Shown here one piece after another: positions 36,523 through 44,711 of a stretch of 64,000 nt of DNA. Source of the stretch: JAGQZY01 sp964588335 (GTDB lineage Bacteria; Bdellovibrionota; Bdellovibrionia; Bdellovibrionales; JAGQZY01). Position numbers and translations under genes: made by a program. Numbering within the stretch: position 1 is the stretch's first letter; every line of letters starts with the position of its first letter. The stretch covers positions 3,269 to 67,268 of the forward strand of contig CAZPOV010000018.1 of NCBI GenBank assembly GCA_964588335.1, written 5' to 3'. The notes under the pieces are model-generated. The model saw only the letters and a list, made by a program, of their open reading frames with translations, did not search any database and had not been told where the DNA came from.

Positions 36523-36539
36523 AAAGTGATTGAGCGATG

Positions 36540-36573
36540 AAAAAAAAAGCACTCCACGGAGTGCTTTTTTTTT
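36540..36573. terminator. Bidirectional intrinsic terminator
   Basis: GCACTC (36549-36554) and GAGTGC (36559-36564) form a stem with a CACG loop, flanked by nine A on one side and nine T on the other. It ends the barrel-protein transcript on plus and the tetR transcript on minus. Confidence 0.92.
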
Positions 36574-36591
36574 GCTCGAAGCAAGTTGAGC

Positions 36592-37224
36592 TTATTTCCA
36601 GTTGGCCTTGTTGGCCATATGATTCGCCAAAGCTTCGGCCTGTCGAACCAAATGACTTTCTATTTTATCCACAGGCATGGATTGCTTTTTTAAGGCGTCG
36701 TAATGCACGGAACATGTCATAACAGCAAAGTGAAAAACACTGGAAAAAAGACACATCACCATCCATTCCAGTCCCTCATCTGTCGCTTCGGGATAAAGTT
36801 TTTTGAGAAATGCACCGACATGCACAGCACCCGGAGGGCCTAACTCACATTGCATGTTTTGCACATGAGGATTGTCCGACTCCGGAGGTGGAGCCTGATC
36901 ACTGAGAAAGGTCTTCATGGTGGCGGTGGCATAATCTCGATGTTCACGCATAAAACGAAAAAGATTTCTGGCAAATTGTTTCTCGTCTTTTGAGTTCTCT
37001 ATTAATTTTAAAACCGAATTGTTCATCCACACATAAACATCATCAATGATCGACCAATACAGGGCCTCCTTGCTACCGAAGTGGTAGTTGATGGCGGCAA
37101 CGTTGACTTCACACTCATCGGCAATTTGGCGCACCGAAGTGCCTTTAAATCCATGCTTCGAAAATAGAATACGGGCGGTTTCGATAATTTTCTGTTTGGT
37201 TTCTTTCTTCTCTGCGGCTGTCAT
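36592..37224 (-). CDS. TetR-family transcriptional regulator
   Basis: A 210-residue repressor with an N-terminal helix-turn-helix (about residues 9-55; FSKHGFKGTSVRQIADECEVNVAAINYHFGSKEALY is typical, here cited as FKGTSVRQIA and AINYHFGSKE). The C-terminal ligand-binding part resembles CecR/DUF1956 repressors. It is the last gene of the tolC-RND operon, overlapping the RND stop by one base. It probably represses its own operon through the two palindromes at 41862-41931, whose TTCAAAC-N4-GTTTGAA form suits a TetR dimer. Confidence 0.9.
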   Translation of the reverse strand: MTAAEKKETKQKIIETARILFSKHGFKGTSVRQIADECEVNVAAINYHFGSKEALYWSIIDDVYVWMNNSVLKLIENSKDEKQFARNLFRFMREHRDYATATMKTFLSDQAPPPESDNPHVQNMQCELGPPGAVHVGAFLKKLYPEATDEGLEWMVMCLFSSVFHFAVMTCSVHYDALKKQSMPVDKIESHLVRQAEALANHMANKANWK

Positions 37225-40200
37225 TAGGTGACCTCCTGGGTGCTGATCTGATCAACGGTTACTTCTTTAACTTTAGCCTTGGTACGACTAAAGAAGTGAG
37301 CCACATCTTCAGTGATAGCGTAAGCACAAGGAACCCATAACAAAGCCAGTGCGGTGCCGCTCACCAGACCCCAGGCCATGGCCAGAGTCATCGGGATGAT
37401 AAACTCATCCGAACCACCAATCCCGTACGCTGTTGGTAAAAGTCCACTGACTGTGGTCAGTGAAGTGACCACCACCGCTCGTAGGCGCAGTCCGGTGGCT
37501 TCCACTAAGACTTCATTCAGTGGGGCTTTGGGTTTTTCTTGGCGTAGCGTCTCGATAAAGGAGATGAGAACAATTCCTGAGTTAACAATGATTCCACCCA
37601 AACCGACAATACCAATCAACGCTAAAAAACTCATAGGCCGTTGATGAAAGAAAAACGCCAATGACACTCCCACAAGACCAAGAGGAATAGTGGTGAGAAT
37701 AATAAGGGGTTTGATATAGCTGCTGAACAAAAACACCAATAAAGCAAAGATACCGATCAGTGACAGAAGTAGAGCCTGCATCAGCGATTCAAAGGATTCG
37801 GCGGTGCGCTCGGCTTCTCCACCAAACTTCAGTGACACTTCCTTGTATTCTTTGCTGATCGCCGCAAACGACTCGGCCACTTTGTTGTTCGCTTCAACCG
37901 AGGTAATCACATCATCGTCGATATTGGCAGTCAAAGTTTTAGCCGGTTTGTAGTCAAACCTTTTGATATGAGGAGTTCCACCCACTTCTTTGAGTGTGGC
38001 AATTCTGGAAAGTGGAATGAGGTCGCCTTGCCTATTCATCACCTTCAAATCGAGAAGGTTTTCTGAAGAGCGGCGTCCTGAGTCTTGCAAGCGGACAAAG
38101 TAATCCACCTCACGGTTGTTCACATTGACATTGGCCACAGGTATTCCGGCAATCGCGGCTCGTAAGGTCTCGCCAATATCAAAAGTACTAAGACCTAAGC
38201 GTTTTGCCTTCACTGTATCGACATTAACCAGAACCTCTCGCTCTCCATACACGTCGTCGATTTTGACATCAAAAACACCTTTGACCTCTTGCAAGTCTTT
38301 TTTCACTTGTTCGATGGCGGCCTGCAACTGTTCCGCATCGTTGGAGCGAAAAATAGCCGTGACTGGGGCTCCTACCGGAGGGCCATTGATTTTGGCTTCA
38401 AACGAAAGTTCAGCGTCTTCGTGTTCGATCTCTCGGAGTTGATCGAGCACATCATTTGTGTAACGAGTGTTCTTTGCCTCTTCGGTCATGAACATTCGCA
38501 GCAGCCCGACATTCTCACCGCGTTTCCCTTTAGGGTCATTGGGGTCGTCCTCAGCTTTTCCGGAAACGGCCGATACGGCTTTTAAATCGTCTCCCAATTT
38601 GGTTTTAATTTTTTCTGACAAAACCTTCATGGCTTCGTTAGTGGCCTCGATGGTTGTGCCTTGGGGCATGTCGACACGACCAACATAGATTTCCGTTTGG
38701 TTGGCGGGAAACAGAATAAATTTATTACCAACGGTCATCATAAATATAGAAAAGATGATCAATCCCAAGAAGGCCACCGCACTGATATAGCGATGAACAA
38801 TCAGTTTGCGAACCATAGAAGAAAAGCCGGGGCGTACTTTACGAGTGAACCAATCATTTTCTTCGTAAGCTTCGCCGGGCTTGTGGTTGGGGTCGTCGGC
38901 CTCCTGACGATCTTTCTTTGTCACTAAGCGCATCGGCAACAGAATAAAACATTCAACCAAACTCAAAATCAGCGAGGCTGTGACCACTAACGGAATACCG
39001 CGAATGAATTGACCCATGATTCCTTTGGTGACCAGCATAGGAACAAAGGCGGCAATCGTGGTAAACGCGGTGGCGGTGATCGGTAGCCAAAGTGTTCTTA
39101 CCGACTCTAATGCCGCGTCTTTTCCATTCATACTTTCGGCTTTCAAGCGCACAACGTTTTCGGCAATAACAACCGCGTTATCAACGAGCATACCAATGGA
39201 AATCACCATGGCTAAAATCGTGATGGTGTTAAAGCTCATGTCGGCCAGTTGTAAATATCCAAAAGTTGCAAACACCGCTAATGGTAAAGACAGGGAGGCC
39301 ATAAAGCCGACGCGTCCGGGAAGGAATATCATCAAGAAAAAGACCACCAAAAACAAACCAGCCAAGCCATTCGATGACAGAACACTCAAGCGATTGCCGA
39401 CTCGTATCCCTTCATCGCTGTAAATATGGAAATTAAGGCGTCCTTTGTATTTTTCTTGAAAACGATCGATGACTTTTTTTACATCGTCAGCCAGCTCAAT
39501 AATGTCGGCCCCTGTTTTTTTACTGATGATTAAAAGGGTGGCCGGCTCTCCATTGATTCTTGTTAAAATTCGTGCATCCTCTTCGTCATCAACAATTGTT
39601 GCGACGTCTTTGAGCTTGATCGAACCTCCGGAAAAATTGGCGCGCACCACAACCTCTTCCAGTTGGGTTGGATCTTTGATTTTTCCATCAAGTTTGACCA
39701 GGGTCTGCACACGATCCGCCTCAAGATTTCCGGCCGGCACAGTCACGTTGTGGGTCGCCACCGCTTGAGTGACCTCACTGAGTCCGACATGATATTTTTT
39801 AAGTTTCATAGGATCGACATAAATCGAAAACTGCCTCTCTCGAAAACCCGATTTATTTAAGGTACTGATCGCCTTGTTGTCTTCAAGCGCTTCTTCAAGT
39901 TCAATGGTGACTCGGTCCCGTAAGCGATTCTCATTGGATCCTGAAATGGCCAGTTCGATAACAGGAAACTCCTCTGTATTGATCTCTTGAAACTCGGGCG
40001 GGTTTTCTAGGTCGGTGGGGAGGTCGGGAACACGGTCGACCGCGCGCTGCAAGTCGGCAATCACCTCATCCACCGGATAGTTGTCGATATCGACAATTGT
40101 CATGATTTGGGATTGACCTGGTTGACTGACCGATTTCACCTCTTTGATTCCAGTGACTGAACGAATTTCATCCTCGATCGGTTTTGTAATCTTAGCCTCG

Positions 40201-40379
40201 ATGTCTTCGGCGGTGGCCCCTTGGTATTGGGTGTAGATAATGACCTGACCAATATCCACGGGAGGAAAAGATTCGGCGGTTAAAGAGGTTAACCCGCCGT
40301 AACCAAAAAACACGAAAAACAATGTCACAACGGTGGTGAATTTGTAGTTCTCTAGAAAAAAACGAGCGATATTCGTCAT
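37224..40379 (-). CDS. RND-family multidrug efflux pump subunit (AcrB/HAE1-like)
   Basis: A 1051-residue proton-driven inner-membrane transporter. It has the usual two-repeat plan: one helix near the N-terminus, a large periplasmic loop, six helices (about 335-535), a second loop and six more. FPPVDIGQVIIYTQYQGATAEDIE and LVDNAVVIAENV (with the buried acidic residue) are family motifs, here quoted in parts. It should extrude drugs or metabolites through a TolC-like channel. It overlaps both neighbours by a few bases. No membrane fusion protein gene is present. Confidence 0.92.
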   Translation of the reverse strand: MTNIARFFLENYKFTTVVTLFFVFFGYGGLTSLTAESFPPVDIGQVIIYTQYQGATAEDIEAKITKPIEDEIRSVTGIKEVKSVSQPGQSQIMTIVDIDNYPVDEVIADLQRAVDRVPDLPTDLENPPEFQEINTEEFPVIELAISGSNENRLRDRVTIELEEALEDNKAISTLNKSGFRERQFSIYVDPMKLKKYHVGLSEVTQAVATHNVTVPAGNLEADRVQTLVKLDGKIKDPTQLEEVVVRANFSGGSIKLKDVATIVDDEEDARILTRINGEPATLLIISKKTGADIIELADDVKKVIDRFQEKYKGRLNFHIYSDEGIRVGNRLSVLSSNGLAGLFLVVFFLMIFLPGRVGFMASLSLPLAVFATFGYLQLADMSFNTITILAMVISIGMLVDNAVVIAENVVRLKAESMNGKDAALESVRTLWLPITATAFTTIAAFVPMLVTKGIMGQFIRGIPLVVTASLILSLVECFILLPMRLVTKKDRQEADDPNHKPGEAYEENDWFTRKVRPGFSSMVRKLIVHRYISAVAFLGLIIFSIFMMTVGNKFILFPANQTEIYVGRVDMPQGTTIEATNEAMKVLSEKIKTKLGDDLKAVSAVSGKAEDDPNDPKGKRGENVGLLRMFMTEEAKNTRYTNDVLDQLREIEHEDAELSFEAKINGPPVGAPVTAIFRSNDAEQLQAAIEQVKKDLQEVKGVFDVKIDDVYGEREVLVNVDTVKAKRLGLSTFDIGETLRAAIAGIPVANVNVNNREVDYFVRLQDSGRRSSENLLDLKVMNRQGDLIPLSRIATLKEVGGTPHIKRFDYKPAKTLTANIDDDVITSVEANNKVAESFAAISKEYKEVSLKFGGEAERTAESFESLMQALLLSLIGIFALLVFLFSSYIKPLIILTTIPLGLVGVSLAFFFHQRPMSFLALIGIVGLGGIIVNSGIVLISFIETLRQEKPKAPLNEVLVEATGLRLRAVVVTSLTTVSGLLPTAYGIGGSDEFIIPMTLAMAWGLVSGTALALLWVPCAYAITEDVAHFFSRTKAKVKEVTVDQISTQEVT

Positions 40380-41851
40380 GATTGGACTCCATGGGCGGTG
40401 TTGATTTCACAGGGATGGTTTGAGAAAAGTTTGAAATAGTCGAGAAGCAGATGCAGGATTTGGCGTTTGGTGTCGATCAGCTGCAGTTCCGAGTTGAATA
40501 GATTGTCTTGCTCAATAATAAAAGTATTCAGCGACACTCGAGCTTGGCGATACTTTCTTTTCGTTTGAACCAAGCTCTTGCGCAAGCTTTCGACAGTCTG
40601 ATCTTGGGATTTTGAGGCTTCAATTAAAAGTGAAATCGCCCTTTGAATTTTTTGATGTTCTGCTTTCAGTTGTAAGGCCAATTTGTTTTTCTGAGCTTCG
40701 AACTGACTTTGGGTGGCGCTGACTTGAGCCTCTCGACTGCGCGAGATGTCACCACCTAACGGAACTTGCAAAGCCACGCCGACTTGATAGCCATTCCGAA
40801 AATCTTCGGTCAAGCGGTTGAAGGCTTGGTTGTGACTGTTCTCGACGCCCGAAGCTTGGTAGCGAGCTTGCAATTTGACATCCATTGAATCAGTGGCTTT
40901 AGCAAGACGCATTTCGTGAGCTTTCTGTTCACCCAGCAAACTAACGATATCGTCGTAATGGGAATAGCTGGGGTTCATTTGGTTTTGACCAATAATAAGC
41001 CCCATACAGCGCTTGGCTGTTTCCTCAATTCGTTCCGCCTCGTTATTATTAAAAGTGATGGCGTTGGCACTTAGGTTGGGGAGCGCCGATTTTAACTGAC
41101 CGACCAAAAGCTCTTTCTGGTAAGAAAAGAAGAGCACCGATGACTTTCGAGACTCCAGTTGAGCTTGGTTGCGAGCCACGTCACCGGAATCGCCCAAACC
41201 TTCTCGCAGCTTTTGTTTTGATTCATTGAATTGACGAGTCGCAGTTTTCACCAGCTGTTTGGATAAATCTAAAGACAATTCGTTTGCCATCAGGGTCCAA
41301 AAAATTTTGCGGATATCCAAGACGAACCCGTGTCGATTGACGTCGGCTTGCAAATCGGAAATCTTTTTATTGATTCTTGCTGAATTGAGTTGGCTTCGAT
41401 CCAAACGTCCTAAGGCGTTTTTCCAAATATCGATTTCAACTCCAACCTGCACTCCGACCTGAGTGGCGTTGTTAATAAAGCCATCATCCGTACTGATCTG
41501 TTGAGAAAACAGTCGGGTGTTTATGGTGGTTCCTAAGGATGTTTTTTGGCTCACACCCAAATTAAATAATTTTTGGGGATGAAACACAGGCGCAAATTGA
41601 ATGATCGCATTTTCGTTTGAAGAGAAGTAGGAGTATGAAGCTTCTAGTTTAGGATCGTACTGACTTTTAACAGCATACTCTTTGGCCGTGTTGGTTTTTT
41701 GAGTGGCTTCAATTTGCTGTCGGGCGGGTGACGCCGATTGTGCCATTTCAATCACTTGTTTTTCGGTCAATAAAACCTGAGCCGCTGACTGTGTCGAAAT
41801 GAAACTGAGCAACAAAGGAATTAGAAGGTGGGTTTGCACTAGTCGAATCAT
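40376..41851 (-). CDS. TolC-family outer membrane channel
   Basis: The 491-residue product has a signal peptide (about 1-24, ending SAA) and two long helical hairpin repeats typical of TolC/OprM, with conserved patterns such as KLREGLGDSGDVARNQAQLE and QVPLGGDISR (each within the helical barrel). It would provide the outer-membrane duct for the RND pump. I chose the ATG at 41851 (GAGGT upstream) over the 12-residue-longer form. An operator palindrome sits 11 bases before this ATG. Confidence 0.88.
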   Translation of the reverse strand: MIRLVQTHLLIPLLLSFISTQSAAQVLLTEKQVIEMAQSASPARQQIEATQKTNTAKEYAVKSQYDPKLEASYSYFSSNENAIIQFAPVFHPQKLFNLGVSQKTSLGTTINTRLFSQQISTDDGFINNATQVGVQVGVEIDIWKNALGRLDRSQLNSARINKKISDLQADVNRHGFVLDIRKIFWTLMANELSLDLSKQLVKTATRQFNESKQKLREGLGDSGDVARNQAQLESRKSSVLFFSYQKELLVGQLKSALPNLSANAITFNNNEAERIEETAKRCMGLIIGQNQMNPSYSHYDDIVSLLGEQKAHEMRLAKATDSMDVKLQARYQASGVENSHNQAFNRLTEDFRNGYQVGVALQVPLGGDISRSREAQVSATQSQFEAQKNKLALQLKAEHQKIQRAISLLIEASKSQDQTVESLRKSLVQTKRKYRQARVSLNTFIIEQDNLFNSELQLIDTKRQILHLLLDYFKLFSNHPCEINTAHGVQS

Positions 41852-41861
41852 GGATACCTCA

Positions 41862-41879
41862 TTCAAACGTTTGTTTGAA
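41862..41879. promoter_or_regulatory. TetR-type operator 1 of the efflux operon
   Basis: TTCAAAC-GTTT-GTTTGAA is an 18-bp palindrome with 7-bp arms, 11 bases before the tolC start codon, where a bound dimer would block ribosome loading or elongation of transcription. It shares its arms with the palindrome at 41914-41931. Confidence 0.7.
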
Positions 41880-41913
41880 ATTCTCATATCACTGGATTGA
41901 TGTAAACAACTAT

Positions 41914-41931
41914 TTTAAACGATCGTTTGAA
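41914..41931. promoter_or_regulatory. TetR-type operator 2 of the efflux operon
   Basis: TTTAAACG-AT-CGTTTGAA is palindromic except at one symmetric pair. With operator 1 it brackets about 34 bases that could hold the promoter (TTGTTT and TATGAG on the minus strand). The spacing suggests cooperative repression by the operon's own TetR. Confidence 0.65.
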
Positions 41932-41987
41932 TTTTATAAACCATTGAAACAAATGAATTATTTCTTGTTTCAAACAGGGATCGGACG

Positions 41988-42854
41988 CTAGCCTTGGTCG
42001 TGGAAGGTGCGGCGAAAGGTATGATACTCAAAAGGGATGACCGGTTGAGCGCCATATGTAAAGGGCACCTGAAACTGGATGTTGGCTCCGTCGGTAAACC
42101 AAAAATCCGCTTTGATGACTTGGTTGGGAAGGTTGGGGTCGGAAAGATAGATTTTGCGGGCATCAAAATCAATTTTCAGTACGACAATGGCGTGGGCCGA
42201 ATCCAATTGGTCCGGTCGGGGGCGGGCCGGATGCACTGACACCACCGAGATAGCATCACTGCGCATCGATTGAAACAGCCGGCTGGCCTGAAATTCGCGC
42301 ACGCTTGGCACCATCGAGATATTGATTTCTTGGCCCATGGAATCGTACTGCATTCGCTGCAGAAGATGAATCATGATCGACAGAGTGGCTTCTGACATTT
42401 GCGGCATGAACGCACCCAAACGGGCGTCCATTCCGGTTTGTTCGTTATAAGCGCGAACCACCATTTCTAATATTTCTGGCGAATTCCTCGTAAACTGACG
42501 AAAGTTGTGAGGCTGGGTGGTCATAGCACCCACCACATTGGTGATACAGGTGGAGGCGCACAAGCCCCCATTGGGCTCCAATAAACCGCGAGAGTTCAAC
42601 TCAGGCGCCAACTGTTGCAGAAGCATATTGCGTTCAGCGAATTTTAGGAAGACTCGGGCTGCAGTAGTCTCTGCGAACTCTTCAGCTCTTGCCAGTTCAA
42701 GATTGGGAAACTGGGGTTGCGCGGCCATTCGCACCAGAAAATGGGGACGGTAAACATCGAAACATCTCTCCTGGGCCAAGGCGGGAGAGCCAACCAGGTT
42801 GATAAAAAGAACTATAAAAAGGGGATAAAAGTCAATTCGTAGCACCAGTTTCAA
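41988..42854 (-). CDS. Secreted papain-like protein (candidate cysteine peptidase)
   Basis: A signal peptide (about 1-27, ending ALA) precedes a mature domain of about 260 residues. GGLCASTC offers a nucleophile (Cys99 or Cys103) at a helix start, DSAHAIVVLKID gives His221 in the papain/C39 position, and LSDPNLPNQ gives Asp239. This order and context match the papain-like (C39/BtrH-like) fold, though I cannot name the family. It may be a peptidase or a transglutaminase-like enzyme in the periplasm. Translation probably starts at a TTG overlapping the stop of the upstream EW-family gene (ATTGA), implying coupling; a nearby GTG is possible. Confidence 0.6.
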   Translation of the reverse strand: MKLVLRIDFYPLFIVLFINLVGSPALAQERCFDVYRPHFLVRMAAQPQFPNLELARAEEFAETTAARVFLKFAERNMLLQQLAPELNSRGLLEPNGGLCASTCITNVVGAMTTQPHNFRQFTRNSPEILEMVVRAYNEQTGMDARLGAFMPQMSEATLSIMIHLLQRMQYDSMGQEINISMVPSVREFQASRLFQSMRSDAISVVSVHPARPRPDQLDSAHAIVVLKIDFDARKIYLSDPNLPNQVIKADFWFTDGANIQFQVPFTYGAQPVIPFEYHTFRRTFHDQG

Positions 42855-43269
42855 TCGAAGGTAATTTTAAGAGAACCTAAAATCAAGTTGTAAGTGGCTT
42901 TTAAAAAGGCACCCAAAAGAATCCCTAGAAGAAGCATCACCGAAACGACACCAAACCAGGCAAACGTGTTACTGATCGTGAAAGCGACTTTATAAAAATC
43001 GAAAGGCATTCCAAAGAAGTTGAGGACGCCAATGATAGCGATGGATCCTGTGACGCCACCAAATAGGAAACACAAGGGCCATTCGAGCATTTGGCTGGAG
43101 CGTCGAATGGATAGTCCCATAAAGACTGAAAGGATAAACGGGGCTAAAAAGTACTCTCCCAACGGAACTTTAGTGAGATGACCGTTCATGCCGACGACAA
43201 TGGCATAATAGATAAACCCAAAGAAACTCAACAACACTAAATCTCTGTTTTGGTTATAAATACTCATCA
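42851..43269 (-). CDS. EW-family small membrane protein C
   Basis: A 139-residue protein with four predicted transmembrane helices. It shares a layout with two other genes in this window (43894-44301 and 46102-46512): an Asp-Leu at residues 10-13, then about 50 residues, then a Glu-Trp pair (residues 63-64 here) before the third hydrophobic block. Sequence identity is modest, so it is the most divergent member. AGGAG before the ATG at 43269 sets the start. It overlaps the start of the papain-like gene, so the two are coupled. Function is unknown. Confidence 0.65.
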
Positions 43270-43420
43270 TTTCGACTCCTACCCTAATAAAGAGCAAGAG
43301 CGATGCCTGCTGTAATCAAAGCAAACAAGGCGTGGCGAGCAATAAATGCCAATAATATGATAGCGGTGACAATTTAGGGCGTCACCCGGGGGCGACCCAG
43401 GTTGAGACCTTTACGATAGC

Positions 43421-43897
43421 TTAAGGCTGTGCTGCGGGCCACTCTTCAATCACAATCTCGCGAATTTCAACGACGGTGTTGAAAGCGTCTAAATACTTTG
43501 GCTCGTCGATGTAATCTTGAGCATCGGCCAGCGTGCAAAGTTCATAGAGTGTAGCAAAAGCGTCAGACAGAGCATCCACAGCTGTTATGTGCAGGGTTTG
43601 GCCCACGCCTTTTTTAAGGTCATTCTCAAGGGCTTCGACATAGGCTTCGCCATTATTGACCATGGGTTCACACCAATAGGTTTCATCGGACGCCTCTAAG
43701 CCATGTTCAAAATTTTCCAGATCCAGCTTCATAAGTGCTAATAGAGGGCGTAAAGCTGTTTGCGACTGTTGGGCTTCAACGACGATTGGTCCTTTTGAAT
43801 CCCTCGCTTCGCTAGGGTTAGAGTTGGTGGGGGCGAAGGCCGCCAATGATCCAATCAGTCCTAAGTACGAGAGTGTTATCCAAATCAGTCGTTTCAC
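43421..43897 (-). CDS. Secreted hypothetical protein coupled to EW-family A
   Basis: A 158-residue protein with an N-terminal hydrophobic segment (residues 4-20) that is either a signal peptide or an anchor. The mature part is acidic and helical with two cysteines (in WCEPMVN and ELCTLADA). I do not recognise it. The GTG start at 43897 follows AAGGA and overlaps the stop of the upstream gene as GTGA, which argues for translational coupling. A longer upstream frame exists but would run through the neighbour. Confidence 0.65.
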   Translation of the reverse strand: MKRLIWITLSYLGLIGSLAAFAPTNSNPSEARDSKGPIVVEAQQSQTALRPLLALMKLDLENFEHGLEASDETYWCEPMVNNGEAYVEALENDLKKGVGQTLHITAVDALSDAFATLYELCTLADAQDYIDEPKYLDAFNTVVEIREIVIEEWPAAQP

Positions 43898-44301
43898 AAT
43901 GTGTTCCTTCGGTAATAGTTCCCCATCACAAGTTTTTGCAACATGAATCCAGAGGGGATGGCGATGATCCACGAAGAGAGCAAGAACAAGCTGTACTCAC
44001 CGGCTGCGATGGTTGCGCGAATCACTTCTAAAATCGGTAAATGATCCATCCAAAAGGCTCTTAAAAACCATGGAAAAAGCGTCATCAGCAAAATACCTAA
44101 GGCGAACAAAAGCGCCCACTCGATCGATTGATAAAGGTAATTCATAAACAGGCCGGATAAAAAACCAAACCCTAAAACTAAAACAAATTGGTGCTGTACT
44201 GAGAGTGGTAAGAGGTATGAATTTAAAAAAACGATGCCACTGCCAGCAATCAGCATAATAAACAAATCGTTGTTTCTGCTAACAAAAGGATTGTGGTCCA
44301 T
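43894..44301 (-). CDS. EW-family small membrane protein A
   Basis: A 135-residue protein with four transmembrane helices. It is clearly paralogous to the gene at 46102-46512: both have Asp12-Leu13, Glu61-Trp62 at identical positions, and a matching C-terminus (SSWIIAIPSGF versus SPWIVSLPLGF, then NYYR). The ATG at 44301 has AAGGAG five bases upstream; the GTG at 44307 would leave no room for it. It starts an operon with the secreted 158-aa protein. A palindrome (44391-44403) lies 89 bases upstream. Function unknown. Confidence 0.75.
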   Translation of the reverse strand: MDHNPFVSRNNDLFIMLIAGSGIVFLNSYLLPLSVQHQFVLVLGFGFLSGLFMNYLYQSIEWALLFALGILLMTLFPWFLRAFWMDHLPILEVIRATIAAGEYSLFLLSSWIIAIPSGFMLQKLVMGNYYRRNTL

Positions 44302-44390
44302 TTTCACTCCTTGGTCGAAAGACCGTTGCGTTTAAGTTCGTCTTGCGAACTCTCTTAAGCCGTTAAAATTGCAAGGAGCATTCCATGCCA

Positions 44391-44403
44391 TCTCAAAATG
44401 AGA
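44391..44403. promoter_or_regulatory. Operator-like palindrome TCTCA-N3-TGAGA upstream of EW-family A
   Basis: TCTCAAAATGAGA is the third copy of the 5-3-5 palindrome found upstream of spoVG and the secreted transglycosylase. A second inverted repeat, GTTCG-N5-CGAAC, lies nearer the gene at 44337-44351. Confidence 0.45.
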
Positions 44404-44711
44404 CGGGGTAGACAGAGGTTTTAACTGATTTTCAAGGTCCAACTGTTTAGATTATTGACGGCTGATTAAGTGTTGAGAGTTAGGTGGCTTGGACTTGAAA
44501 AAGAACCTGCTTGGCAAACAGTTTTTCCGCACAAGCAAGAGCTCTTGTGTTTTGTAGTATGTAATTTCTGGCGGCCTCGACCAAACCTATAAATTTCCTA
44601 CAGTGGCCATTATCTTTTTTTCAATTCCCGAAAAATATCAAGGCATCGCGAAGAAGATCAGTAGTATCAAGGCAAAGTTGTTCTAATTTCATAGACCAAA
44701 GGAGTTAAAGA
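44404..44711. other. Intergenic region between divergent genes
   Basis: This stretch separates the minus-strand EW-family operon from the plus-strand serpin gene. It must hold the serpin promoter and leader. TTGACG occurs at 44453-44458 but I see no good -10 at 17 bp. No ORF with a ribosome site was found. Confidence 0.4.
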
